Source: Chara braunii (Eukaryota; Streptophyta; Charophyceae; Charales; Characeae). From it: a DNA stretch of 27,435 nt. The first letter of the stretch is position 1; each line of letters begins with the position of its first letter. Both the position numbers and the translations under genes were made by a program. The stretch spans positions 198,139 to 225,573 of the forward strand of contig BFEA01001022.1 in assembly GCA_003427395.1 (NCBI GenBank), written 5' to 3'. The notes beneath the pieces are model-generated. The model was not told where the DNA came from. It made no database searches and was given only the letters and a program-made list of their open reading frames with translations. Positions 9,934 to 19,629 of this stretch are shown here, piece after piece.

Positions 9934-10940
9934 GTTTCGTTGGTGACCACTCGCCCCGATTAGATGGCACACTCACATGTCCACGTGACAGCTCCTGAAC
10001 ATGTGTGGCGACGATCAGATAGAGCCCCACATCCATCAGCGTGGCCACGCTTGTTCAGGACGTGACACGTGGACGTCTGAGTGTGCCATCTGATCGATGC
10101 GAGTGATCGCAAATGAAACGCATGCATTCTTGCTCCCGAAACTCCTTCATCTCGCCTCGATCAGATGGCACACTCACACGTCCGCATGTCATGTCCTGAA
10201 CATGAGTGGCCACGCTGATGGGTGCGGGGCTATATTGTAGCCTCGCATTCATTCTGCTGCCGCATAGAGCCCCGTTGTTGCATAGAGCCCCGCATCCATC
10301 AGCGTGGCCACGCTTGTTCAGGACGTGACACGTGGACGTCTGAGTGTGCCATCTGATCTATGTGAGTGATCGCCAATGAAATGCATGCATTCTTGCTCCC
10401 GAAACTCCTTCATCTCGCCCCGATCAGATGGCACACTCACACGTCCGCATGTCATGTCCTGAACATGCGTGGCCACGCTGATGGGTGCAGGGCTATATTG
10501 GAGCTTGGCATCCATTCTGCTCTCGCATAGAGCCTCGCGTCCATCAGCGTGCAAACGCTTGTTCAGGAACTGACACGTGGACGTTGACTGTGCCATCTGA
10601 TCGGGGCGAGTGGTCGCCAATGGAACGAGATCCGCAAATGCACCCCGAGGTAAGTTCGCGAAAGAAACAGGCCAACGCATAAGACGAACAAAATAGAGGC
10701 GCTGAAGATAAACTAACGATGGGGACGAAGATGGTAGTTAAACACAAAGGCACACACGTCCACGTGTCAAGTCCTGATCATGCGTGGCCTTGCTGATGGG
10801 TGCGGGGCTCTATTCGACAACATTCTGTTGCCGCATAGAGCCCCACATCCATCAGCGAGCCCACGCTTGTTCAGGACCTGCCACGTGGACTTGTGAGTGT
10901 GCCATCTGATCGGGGCGAGTGGTCGCCAATGGAACTAGAT
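9934..10940. repeat. Foldback (inverted-repeat) array, four arm pairs
   Basis: An arm of about 75-95 bases, beginning near CACTCGCCCCGATCAGATGG and running through CACACTCACACGTCC, GTCCTGAAC and GGCCACGCTGATGGGTGCG, occurs forward at about 9934-10007, 10150-10231, 10415-10495 and 10749-10812. It occurs inverted at about 10020-10112, 10261-10378, 10523-10630 and 10832-10935. Each forward arm faces an inverted arm, giving four hairpin-forming pairs. The middle part also repeats directly with a unit of about 263 bp (GCATGCATTCTTGCTCCCGA near 10120 and 10382). The outer GGGGCGAGTGGTCGCCAAT at 10602 and 10913 lies at the edges of right arms. This fits a foldback or MITE-type element that has been tandemly multiplied. 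Target-site duplications were not established. Confidence 0.8.
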
Positions 10941-11008
10941 TCACGACATAGAGGCACTGATAGAAAATTGACGACGATGGTGGTGGAACACGACGCTGTT
11001 GGTTCTGT

Positions 11009-11089
11009 CTCGTTCGTTTGTCTGCGCTTGTCTGTTACGTTCGCTAACTTTGTGCGAACGACACAGACAAGCGCAGTAAAAGGAACGAG
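11009..11089. repeat. Short-loop hairpin, 36-base stem
   Basis: The left arm 11009-11044 pairs with 11054-11089 around a 9-base loop, with about 31 of 36 positions complementary. The inner core CAGACAAGCGCAG is fully paired. It could be a decayed inverted-repeat element or a small-RNA precursor. It lies just before a GA-rich tract at about 11100-11143. Confidence 0.8.
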
Positions 11090-11400
11090 ATAAAAGACAA
11101 AAAGAGAGATAAAGAGATAGCGAGAGAGAGAGAGCGCGACAGAGAGGCGATCTCCGCCTTCATCACACGGCCCAATCAAACGTCACGATCAAATGGCCCC
11201 GAACGTCATAGACTCCCTATCACACATCGGACTCATGAACAGAAATCCCTGTTGGATCACACGACAATGCTCATTCGCGGCGACTGAACCCAATGTAATC
11301 GCCACCGCGCGAATCCCGACTACAGATCATGTACATGTGTGGGCATTCTCGCGGTCTACGCAAACCCAGCATGGCAGGACTTTTCAGGTCGGAGGAGATG

Positions 11401-11830
11401 GCGAGAGAAAGAGAGACAGAGAGAGAGAGAGCGAGAGAGGGAGAGAGANNNNNNNNNNNNNNNNNNNNNNNNNNNNNNNNNNNNNNNNNNNNNNNNNNNN
11501 NNNNNNNNNNNNNNNNNNNNNNNNNNNNNNNNNNNNNNNNNNNNNNNNNNNNNNNNNNNNNNNNNNNNNNNNNNNNNNNNNNNNNNNNNNNNNNNNNNNN
11601 NNNNNNNNNNNNNNNNNNNNNNNNNNNNNNNNNNNNNNNNNNNNNNNNNNNNNNNNNNNNNNNNNNNNNNNNNNNNNNNNNNNNNNNNNNNNNNNNNNNN
11701 NNNNNNNNNNNNNNNNNNNNNNNNNNNNNNNNNNNNNNNNNNNNNNNNNNNNNNNNNNNNNNNNNNNNNNNNNNNNNNNNNNNNNNNNNNNNNNNNNNNN
11801 NNNNNNNNNNNNNNNNNNNNNNNNNNNNNN

Positions 11831-11869
<39 letters not shown>

Positions 11870-11952
11870 AAGAGAGGCAGAGCCAAATAGAGAGAGAGAG
11901 ACGAGGAGTGAGAGAGAGAGAGATGAGAAAGGGAGATAGAATGAGAGAGAGA
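11401..11952. repeat. GA microsatellite flanking an assembly gap
   Basis: GA-rich repeats run from 11401 to 11448 and from 11831 to about 11952. Between them 11449-11830 is 382 unknown bases. Long open frames that cross the gap on both strands are artefacts of unknown bases plus a two-base repeat. Confidence 0.95.
11449..11830. other. Assembly gap (382 N)
   Basis: All bases are N. Both edges are GA repeats, so the missing sequence is probably more of the same microsatellite, of unknown true length. Confidence 0.99.
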
Positions 11953-12381
11953 ACGCACCTTTTCTTTCCTCGATTTACAACTGTTGTTGGAAACAATGGC
12001 CCCAGCGACTTGGTTGATGATCTCAAACCGCAATACGACGACGCGTGTCGCGACGCGCGAAAAGGGAGGTGCCGACGCGTCGCAAATGGAGACGTGGGAG
12101 ATTGAGACGCGAAGGAGATGGCGAGGCGAGGGATATGACGATGAGGGAGAGAGGGAGAAGCGAGCCAAACGGCGGGAGAGACGGCGACGAGATGACTGTG
12201 TCCCTCGACGACGAGATGGCTGTGTCGCTGGCAAGGGCGGGTGGTCCGGGCGCGCGACGGGCATTTTCGACCGTGAGGGTTGGCGACACCTGCTATTGCC
12301 TGCTGCTTCGGACGATTGCAATGCCCACCTGCAAATTCGCGGAACGGCGCCACCGTCATTCGAATGGCGGATACATCCGCG

Positions 12382-12540
12382 CGGGGCCCAAGAAACGAAA
12401 GTGGGCGGGAAAAGTCACTCCGGATGACGCGTTGGAACCGTCGATATCACGGTAAAATCCGCTCGGGCCCCGATAATCAAAAGTGGGCGGGAAAATTTGC
12501 GCCAGATGATGCGTTGGGAACGTCGATAGCACGGTGAAAA
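12382..12540. repeat. Two-copy tandem repeat (about 80 bp) with E2F-like sites
   Basis: Units at about 12382-12456 and 12463-12540 share GGGCCC, AAAGTGGGCGGGAAAA, GATGACGCGTTGG / GATGATGCGTTGG, and CGTCGATAKCACGGT. Each has GGCGGGAAA (12404-12412 and 12486-12494), the reverse complement of the classic E2F site TTTCCCGCC. The second unit also has TTTGCGCC next to it. Just upstream GCGGATACATCCGC (12368-12381) is a variant of the window's palindrome. Regulatory function is only suggested by the match; no gene is visible beside it. Confidence 0.65.
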
Positions 12541-13120
12541 AAGGCCAGTCCTCTCGCAATCACGGCCCGCCCTCCCTCGACGGTTTCGGACCGTGCGATT
12601 TCGTGAGGAGGGTCCGTAAAAAAAGGGACCGCCTGATGTCACAGCCCCCGACGCGGCAGTACCTGTGGCGGTCAGCTTAAGGGCCCCTCAAGCCTTGCTC
12701 ACTGCACTCTCCGTTCTCCTGTCGGGCACCAAATGAATGGGGGTGGCTATCACACCCGTTCGCTGGTGTTATTTCTTGCGTGTGCTACCTTCGCGACGCG
12801 TCCGCCATCGCTCGAAGTCGCCTGCATCATATCGCTGGCCCCTTGCGCATCCAGGCCCTCGTTCTTCTAACAATCGTCGATAGCCGGGGGCGCCAACGAA
12901 AATGTCACGGGACTGTAGACCTTGCGAGTCATCCCATTCGCGCTGTGCTTTCTTGTGTTGGCTGGAGGCGTTTGTCGACTCATAAGTCAGTAAGAAGCCC
13001 ACGCCCCCTGCTCGACCCCTTCACCATTTCAAGCCCCCACCTCTTCCCATTGCCCTTCTGCTCCTTCGACCATGCAAGTCTTGTTCTCTGCCACCACCTG
13101 CTTCACCAATCACGCGCGCA
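12541..13120. other. No gene recognised
   Basis: A long open plus-strand frame starts at 12780 but runs through a minisatellite and a repeated block downstream and shows no domain. I see no other structure in this stretch. Confidence 0.45.
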
Positions 13121-13124
13121 CGAT

Positions 13125-13740
13125 CTTGAGCGCACGACGCCCACCGATCACAACGACAGAAGACCCCATGCAGTGACACACGCTGACGTCATCATCTTGC
13201 ACATGACGTCAGCGACGGGCAATGGCTTGCGGCTTTCACAGTCATCCGCCTCGAGTTTTGGCGTCCCCAAGATCACTTGTTTGCGTCCTCAACATCGCTT
13301 GTTGGCGTCCTCACCATCGCTTGTCGGCGTCCTCACCATCGCTTGTTGGCGTCCTCACCATCGCTTGTTGGCGTCCTCAACATCGCCCTCTAGCCTTGGC
13401 GCTCTCCGTCGACCACATCTGACGTGTGGAGAAAGTCGCATCGCCCTCGAGTCTTGGCGTCCTCGACATCGCTTGTTGGTTCTTTTTCTTAGACCCTGGC
13501 TCGCGGGTCGTCCTCTCCCAGTCTACTTAGGATATCGCAATGCAGTCGGTCGTGCGAGTATTCTTCTACATCACTGCCAGCTCCATCTATCACGCATGAG
13601 TCGACATGTGCGCGATCGTGAGTCCACGATGTCCGCAGCTCACAACCACGAAAGTTCCCTTCCATTGACACACGCTGACGTCACCATCTTGCGCATGACG
13701 TCTGGAATTCCAAATGGCCTGCGGCTTTCGCAGTCAAGAT
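13125..13740. repeat. Direct repeat with paired CRE-type sites, 492 bp apart
   Basis: A block near 13170-13245 recurs near 13662-13735. Both contain GACACACGCTGACGTCA, then CATCTTGCRCATGACGTC, then GGCCTGCGGCTTTC or its near match. TGACGTCA is at 13184-13191, 13204-13211 and 13676-13683, with TGACGTCT at 13696-13703. TGACGTCA is the palindromic binding site of bZIP (CREB/TGA-type) factors. Whether it acts so here is unknown. Confidence 0.7.
13258..13389. repeat. 22-bp minisatellite, six units
   Basis: Units begin at 13258, 13280, 13302, 13324, 13346 and 13368. The core is TTGGCGTCCTCACCATCGCT with small changes. A stray related unit lies near 13455-13477. Twenty-two is not a multiple of three, so the open frame across it is not a repeat protein. 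Confidence 0.93.
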
Positions 13741-13813
13741 CGTCGGACGCCTCCGACGACCGCATCTGACGCGTGGATGAAGTTTCATCGCCGTTGCTCC
13801 CTGGCGTCATCTC

Positions 13814-13947
13814 CGCTGCGATTACACATCACCCGATAGACGTCAACACCGGAGACGCCATCTGAAAAACGCGTGTCGATCGACTTTAAGATCCCGTCCA
13901 TCCATCTCCGGTGTTGATGTCTATCAGACGATCTGTTATTGCAGCGC
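13814..13947. repeat. 134-nt hairpin, possible MITE or small-RNA precursor
   Basis: GATAGACGTCAACACCGGAG (13835-13854) pairs with CTCCGGTGTTGATGTCTATC (13906-13925) with a single G:T-type mismatch. The pairing continues outward, less perfectly, from 13814 and to 13947 (CGCTGCGATTACA against TGTTATTGCAGCG). The loop is about 49 bases. Length and near-perfect 21-base core resemble a plant-type miRNA foldback, but a small inverted-repeat transposon remnant would look the same. Confidence 0.75.
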
Positions 13948-13949
13948 TG

Positions 13950-14645
13950 ATAGCTGGAAGCCTCACGACAAACGCGCACCTCCAACAGGAATCGCCCGTT
14001 TCACACTCACAGCCAACAGTGGCGAAGCCACCCATCCACAATGTTCAGCGACGACCCGTTGCGCAGAACGGATACCCATGACGAATCTGAAACATCCCAG
14101 ATTACCGCCGATCCCGCGACATCCCACCGCAAAGGTCCAACTTCGAGCTCGTTTCCGATCGACTCGGTGATTGAACATGTCTATCGCGGTTGCGGACGAC
14201 ATCAGGATCTTTTTCTTGTTGTCTTGAACGTTCCCTGTATCATCGCCCGTTCTCGCAAACGCAGCTAGCAATGAGGAACCGCCACGCAACTGGGCGCGAG
14301 ACGGCGGACACGCATCGATAATATTTTGGATATGGAACTAGCGCTCACAAGTTCCATTGCGCCCATAGGAAAACTTCACAGCACCGCCGCCCATGCGGCA
14401 GCCCGTCCCCTCGCCACAATTCATTTTGGGCGAACTCTGACGTGGACAATCCTCGCGACGATTGCAGTCTCGAAATCTGAGCTGAATGAGCGCTTAATGA
14501 CCCTGTGGAACGATCAGCTCTCGATCCACGCCGATCACATTTCAAGTCCAATTAATCACAGCCTTGTTTTCCAGAGCAGCTTAGGGAGGCGTTCTCGGGA
14601 TTGCAGCGGGAGTGAGAGAGTGTTGTTCGTGCCATTTGTTCCGGA
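13950..14645. other. No gene recognised
   Basis: Short open frames only, up to 116 codons, without recognisable motifs. No clear repeat is seen. Confidence 0.4.
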
Positions 14646-14650
14646 TGGAG

Positions 14651-14960
14651 TTCGGATTCATCCGATCTCGGGATGAAGGCAATAGTAGATGTCATTTGCG
14701 ATGCCAGTGGTTGGATGACTATGCCCCCCTTACATGCGACCCATTGTTTTCACGCAACGTTCCCCCATCGAGAATTTTGAGGCGACCCCCTGTCCATGAC
14801 AACCCGCCACTCATGACTTTCGTCGGTGTTCTCTATCTTCCACGAGGGGTTATGCAATTCTCAGGTTGGACGTTTTTTGTTTCGCCTCACTACGGAACGT
14901 GTGATGTAGTTCGGATGAATCCGAACCACAACCCTCGACTCGTGGGAAGTCTCAACGGGA
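14651..14960. repeat. Older diverged copy of the 363-bp module
   Basis: Palindromes lie at 14651-14666 and 14910-14925 (the latter perfect and followed by CCACAACCC). The stretch about 14825-14960 resembles the second half of the 363-bp unit downstream: a GGTTRTGCAATWCTCA segment, then ACGTGTGATRTAG before the palindrome, and then CATCCC-type sequence. Confidence 0.6.
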
Positions 14961-15061
14961 ACCGCATCCCTCCGATGTCTCAGTGGAAGGGACAACGACG
15001 GCACAGGGGATCGTTTTCGAAGTAAACATCTCCAGAAATCATGACTCCGATAGCTCCCCAT

Positions 15062-15787
15062 CTGCTTTTGCCTTCGTTTGTAGCTCGGATGAATCCAAAC
15101 CACAACCACAGACGACTGACGGACGACAGTCGTGACTTTTGCCAGTGTTTATTTATTCCGCATTGGGTTGTGCAATACTCACACAGGACTTATAAGTTCC
15201 GCATCACTCCTAAACGTGTGATATAGCTCGGATCAATCCGAACCACATCCCTCATCACATCGGGAGTCCCGAGGTGAGTATCACGCCCAGAGACGGAAGG
15301 TCTCATCGGGAAAGGAAATCGGCGGCACACGCCACGCATCCTGAATGCAACATACAATAACCGATGGTGGGCACTAATGTGCATTAATCCGAGCCACGGA
15401 TGGTCGCACGACAACCCATTTAATCTGCTTTTGCCTTCGTTTGTAGCTCGGATGAGTCCGAACCACAACCGCAGACGACTGACGAACGGCAGTCGCGGCT
15501 TTTGTCAGTCTTTATTTATTCCGCATTGGGTTGTACAATACTCACACAGGACTTATAAGTTTCACGCCACTCCTAAACGTGTGATATAGCTCGGATCAAT
15601 CCGAACCACGTCCCTCATCGCATCGGGAGTCCCGAGGTGAGTATCACGCCCAGTGACGGAAGGTCTCATCGAGAAAGGAAAACGGAGGCACACGCCACGC
15701 ATCCTGAATGCAACATACAATAACCGATGGTGGGCACTCATGTGCATTAATCCGAGCCACGGATGGTCGCCCGACAACCCATTTAAT
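15062..15787. repeat. Tandem duplication of a 363-bp unit
   Basis: Unit 1 is 15062-15424 and unit 2 is 15425-15787, about 95% alike by eye. Both start CTGCTTTTGCCTTCGTTTGT and end CCCATTTAAT. Each unit has palindromes at offsets 22 and 165 (15084 and 15227; 15447 and 15590), plus a half-site GCATTAATCCGAGCC at 15381 and 15744. TTTATTTATTCCGCATTGGG is another shared landmark. The frames here hold no domain. Confidence 0.95.
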
Positions 15788-15809
15788 GTCTATCTTTCCG
15801 GGGCGGTTG

Positions 15810-15955
15810 CTCGGATTGATCCGAACCACGGATTGGTAGGCTTGGATGAGCTTCTGTCTAGAACTTCTGTTGGTGGGTGGCTCGGATTGATCCGAACCTC
15901 CGATCCGGGGCAGTGCAGTAGGCTTGGATGAACTTTTGTCTTGCACTTCTGTTCA
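15810..15955. repeat. Short duplication with two identical palindromes
   Basis: CTCGGATTGATCCGAA occurs at 15810-15825 and 15881-15896. Each is followed by TAGGCTTGGATGARCTTYTG and an ACTTCTGTT end (about 15838 and 15920). It directly follows the 363-bp tandem pair. Confidence 0.85.
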
Positions 15956-16309
15956 GCTCGTATTCAGAATGACCGTGGTAGGTAGAGTGTGAGCTTTCAT
16001 GGCTCTGCAAAAAGTACTTGTCATGTCGACTGTGCGAAAACATCTTCTGTAGATGACGCGGTGTAATGTGGTTGTCCGACGTCGGTGTGCTGTTCCGTTC
16101 GACGAGGGTCGTCCGACTGTTCTGTCCGTCTCAATGTGCTTTACGGCGTGGGTTTTGATAATTTTAGAAAATCCCGCCTCTGCTCTGGAACGGGTCCCTG
16201 CGTGACTTTTAGAAAACACTCCATTGGCTTGGTGAACTTCTGATTGGTGACCTTCTACAAGGGCTTTGCAATGCGACGTGGAAATATCTTTTTTTTTGAC
16301 GATTTTTGA
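15956..16309. other. No gene recognised
   Basis: Nothing convincing on either strand. A small duplication (TTGATTG then CCTTCTRYAAGGGCTT) is present at about 16240-16265 and 16308-16333. Confidence 0.4.
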
Positions 16310-17128
16310 TTGAAGGCCTTCTGTAAGGGCTTCGCCGACAAAAAAGTGTACGTCGTTACAGCTGGGTGTGGGCCTCGTCGGGGAAATTATCGTTCACCGA
16401 CATTGTTTACGACGTTCTCCTCTTCCGTATGTCTATCCATGTGTTCGTGTTGTGTAGGGAGTTTAATGTTGTCAAGTCCTTCGACAAGCATCGCCATGAC
16501 ACCCGAGAAGCACATGCGCTTAGCGAAACCCTTTCCACCTTGTGCGAGATCGTTGCGACATCATGACGGTCAAACGTGGATCGACGATGCACCCGAGGAC
16601 GACTTCGAGGACGACCCATGGACGACCGTCGTCCCTTACATGAACCGGCATCTCGACGAATGAAACGAAAATGACTGTAGGGTGATGGAGCGTTCGTGCC
16701 CATGGCCAAGCCATTACATGTTTGCCAACATGTTGGAGTTCGGGAGCCTCATTGCACTGCCTGCTGGTGTCCTCCATCAAAAGACCCTGGACGATAAGGG
16801 TAAACCGGTCCGCTTCCGTACCAGCTTCAGACGTCGCCTCCACTGCGAGTATATCACATCTTCGCCACGAACTTGGGAAAGTTTGCAGAAGCAAGAGTTG
16901 GTGAACTGCGCTCGTCATTGTTCATTCTTGGAACACTTCCCACCCCGTTGTGCAGGGACTTCTCCACAAGCTCTGTCGTACTGTTGTGTGCGGTTCCGGA
17001 TGACGGATGTCCTTTCGCCAGAGTGCTATGTGTGGCTTCTTCAAGCAAAAGCGGGAAACTTGTGGATGCAGTTGTGCTTGTGTCACGCAACGAGATGGTG
17101 CTTCAGGGATCCAGGTTCAAGGCAGTAA
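16310..17128 (+). pseudogene. Unidentified coding trace
   Basis: One plus-strand frame reads as plausible protein to a stop after PYMNRHLDE (about 16663) and then resumes in the same frame through HYMFANMLEFGSLIALPAG and TSFRRRLHCEYI. An acidic stretch DDAPEDDFEDDPWTTVV precedes the stop. No family is recognised. The neighbouring frame from 16873 overlaps it, so either a frameshift or coincidence is possible. It may be a relic of another mobile-element gene. Confidence 0.25.
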
Positions 17129-17445
17129 TGTCTCGCCCAGATGTAGATGGGCGGTCAGACTTGGTGAGAGCAGGTCAGGTAAGAGTTTTTATGTCATTGT
17201 GGGATGATGTGGAAAAGAAAGTGTCTGAAATACGTGACTGTATAGGGAATTCCTTAGCACGACGAGGAGGGTTTGTCAGGATGAAATACATGTCCATGTT
17301 CTCGGAGAAGGCAACAATCGACGAGCTGCAGATCCATGTGCATGGATCATCTATGAATGCTATGTATGGCTTCCGTTCACGACCTCGTCCGCGGGAAACC
17401 CCGTATGTCACAAGATACGGACGTGTGGTCAGACCTTGTGTTTAA
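16873..17445 (+). CDS. Unidentified 190-codon open frame
   Basis: The frame is open from an ATG at 16873 to a stop at 17445. It has hydrophobic strands (SSVVLLCAVPDDG, LVDAVVLVSRNEMVL) and an amphipathic helical part (LWDDVEKKVSEIRDCIG). No domain is recognised. TCAGGTAAGAG at about 17175 resembles a splice donor, which would make the downstream half intronic. DNA near 17020-17160 has a weak second copy at 17350-17450 (CTATGTRTGGCTTC and GTGGTCAGACCTTG-like parts), so the open frame may simply span a decayed repeat. Confidence 0.25.
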   Translation: MGKFAEARVGELRSSLFILGTLPTPLCRDFSTSSVVLLCAVPDDGCPFARVLCVASSSKSGKLVDAVVLVSRNEMVLQGSRFKAVMSRPDVDGRSDLVRAGQVRVFMSLWDDVEKKVSEIRDCIGNSLARRGGFVRMKYMSMFSEKATIDELQIHVHGSSMNAMYGFRSRPRPRETPYVTRYGRVVRPCV

Positions 17446-17543
17446 GGGAAAAGGAGACTCCCTTATGACGACTAAAGTTGACACTGGCGTTGTTGCAATT
17501 GAACTAACACTGCAGACTTGCGAAGGTGACGTTCTATAAGTGT

Positions 17544-18257
17544 TTCGGATTCATCCGAATCATCAATCAGATACACGCGGGTGCACCCAACGTTGAAGGC
17601 AATGCATGAAGGCTTCCCCAAGGACGATCCTTGGCCAAACAACAACCCGTCGGATTCTGTATGTGCGACTCGATAACTGCAGACCATCGAGTTTATGTTC
17701 TTGCACGCCTTTGAGGCAAACGACGCTTCCAAACAGTCCGCCGCCCTCTAGATCGTCTGGTACTGCCATGAAATGTGGTGCCCGTGTCCGTGGCCCTCTG
17801 TGCAACAGCCGCTGCATGGCAGAAAATGACGTGAGCGGCGACGGCCGAGGCTGCAATCATGCATGTCCACCAGAGCATCTTGTGTCTCGGATTCATCCGA
17901 AATCGCCGACCGCACAACCGTTTTCATTCTCATCCCCGCAAAAGTCGTCTGTTTCCCTGGACACCCGCGGAAAGAAACTCCTCTTTGCGTCAATACGCTG
18001 CATATGGGCCGATAATAAGCAGCCGCGCAGAATGCATAGCATGAATCGTCGGGTCTTTTTCTCGCGACGGCGAAGGCTTGTGATCACCCCCGGCGACGGC
18101 GACGATGTTTTTTGGATTTGATGCCATGAAATGTGGTGCCATGTCCGTAGCCCTCTGTGCAACAGCCGCTGCCAGGCCGAAAGTGACTGAGCGACACTGG
18201 CCGACGCTGCAATCGACCTTGTCCGGCATGTCATCTTGTGTCTCGGATCCATCCGAA
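17544..18257. repeat. Palindrome cluster C in a duplicated module of about 356 bp
   Basis: The block 17763-17901 recurs at 18122-18257. It begins GCCATGAAATGTGGTGCC, continues CCTCTGTGCAACAGCCGCTG, and ends CATCTTGTGTCTCGGAT with the palindrome (17886-17901 and 18242-18257). A further copy of the palindrome is at 17544-17559. Spacings are 342 and 356 bases. No gene is convincing here. Confidence 0.85.
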
Positions 18258-18329
18258 GTTTCGGGCCACTCGAGCTTGTTCCTTCTCGTCATCGAATGTT
18301 CAACACCTGCACAGAATACAAAAAAACCT

Positions 18330-19440
18330 CCCGATTGGAACATCGCGGGGTCATCGCGTTGTCGACTCCCACATGATGAATACCGTGAATTGCGGCATGA
18401 TGGCAGGTCCGCCTCTCCGATGTGGGTCTAACGGTGGATTGCATCAAATCTGCTCTCAAAGATCCACACCGCAGAAGGGGGCCAGCAATCGACCACTGCT
18501 TGCTTGTAAAACATCATATGATGTGTCGATACAACCGACATTCAGAACTAGTCGGTGAGCATCTGGTGCTACGCCAAAAAGTTCGTCATGGGGCCGCAAT
18601 ATTCCCCTGCGATTGCTCAATTTGGGGTTCTCGCGTCATAGATTCCCTTATGATGACTACAGTAAACAGTGGCGGGGTAGCAGGTCCTCTTCTCCGATAT
18701 GGATCTCACGGTGGAGTGCGAAACTCTGCTCTCAAGGATCCAGACCCGGAAAGGGGGCCAGCTATCAACCACTGCTTGCTTGTAAAACATCATATGATGT
18801 GTCGACACAACCGACATTCAGAACTGGATGGTGAGCATCTGGTGCTACGCCTAAAAGTTCGTCATGCGGCCGCGATATTCCCCCGCAATTGCTCATTTTC
18901 GGGTTCTCGCGTCATAGACTCCCTTATGATGACTACAGTTAACAGCGGCAGGGTAGCAGGTCCCCTTCTCCGATATGGATTACACGGTGGAGTGCGAAAC
19001 TCTGATCTCAAAGATCCAGACTGGAAAAAGGGGCCAGCTATCAACCACTCCTTGCTTGTAAAACATCATATGATGTGTCGATACAACCGACATTCGGAAC
19101 TGGTCGGTGAGCATCTGGTGCTACGCCAAAAAGTTAGTCATGCGACCGCGATATTCCTCCGCAATTGCTCATTTTCGGGTTCCCGCGTCATAGACTCCCT
19201 TATGATGACTAAAGTTAACAGTGCCAGGGTAGCAGGTCCACTTCTCCGATATAGATCTCACGGTGGAGTGCGAAACTCTGCTATCAAAGATTCAGACCGG
19301 GAAAGGGGGTCAATTATCAACCACTGCTTGATCGTAAGGCATCATATGATATGTCCATTACATCGACATTCGAAACTGTTTGGTGAGCATCTGGTGCTAC
19401 GCCAACAATTTCCGAACAAGACCGCGAGGTTCCCTAAGAG
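18330..19440. repeat. 276-bp satellite, about four units
   Basis: CATCATATGATGTGTCGAT-type landmarks lie at 18512, 18788, 19064 and 19340 (the last varied), each exactly 276 bases apart. Other landmarks are GAGCATCTGGTGCTACGCC, CGTCATAGAYTCCCTTATGA and TCTCACGGTGGAGTGCGAAA. The first and last units are diverged at the array edges. Since 276 is divisible by three, a frame from 18422 to 19543 (373 codons) stays open and encodes a 92-residue repeat. About three quarters of the differences I count between the first two complete units would change the amino acid. That is what unconstrained DNA gives, so I call it a satellite, not a gene. Confidence 0.93.
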
Positions 19441-19629
19441 TGTTTTTGCCACCCCACAGCACAGACCGCCGACTGTTTGGCACTGTGGGAAGGTTGTCAA
19501 TTTCTTACGACGCGGAAGATTCGTGATCACTTTCGTCGTCTGAATGAGTGTTGATGGTGCTCGGCATTGCATACTTGACGCATTGGTGGTGTATGCTGCA
19601 ATTGTCTAAATATCACGGGATTTAAGTGT

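Noticed and set aside
9934-10940. Series of rho-independent terminators
   Set aside because: Arms are 75-95 bases without U tracts and are repeated as a foldback element in eukaryotic DNA.
11193-12359. Long open frames on both strands (up to 362 codons)
   Set aside because: They consist mainly of unknown bases and GA repeat, which has no stop codon in any frame.
13258-13389. CRISPR array
   Set aside because: Units of 22 bp are contiguous with no spacers, and the genome is eukaryotic; it is a minisatellite.
12780-13769. Plus-strand frame of 329 codons
   Set aside because: It runs through a 22-bp minisatellite and a duplicated block, is rich in Ser/His/Arg low-complexity text and shows no domain.
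18422-19543. Repeat protein of 373 residues
   Set aside because: The frame is open because the satellite period is divisible by three; differences between units are mostly amino-acid changing.
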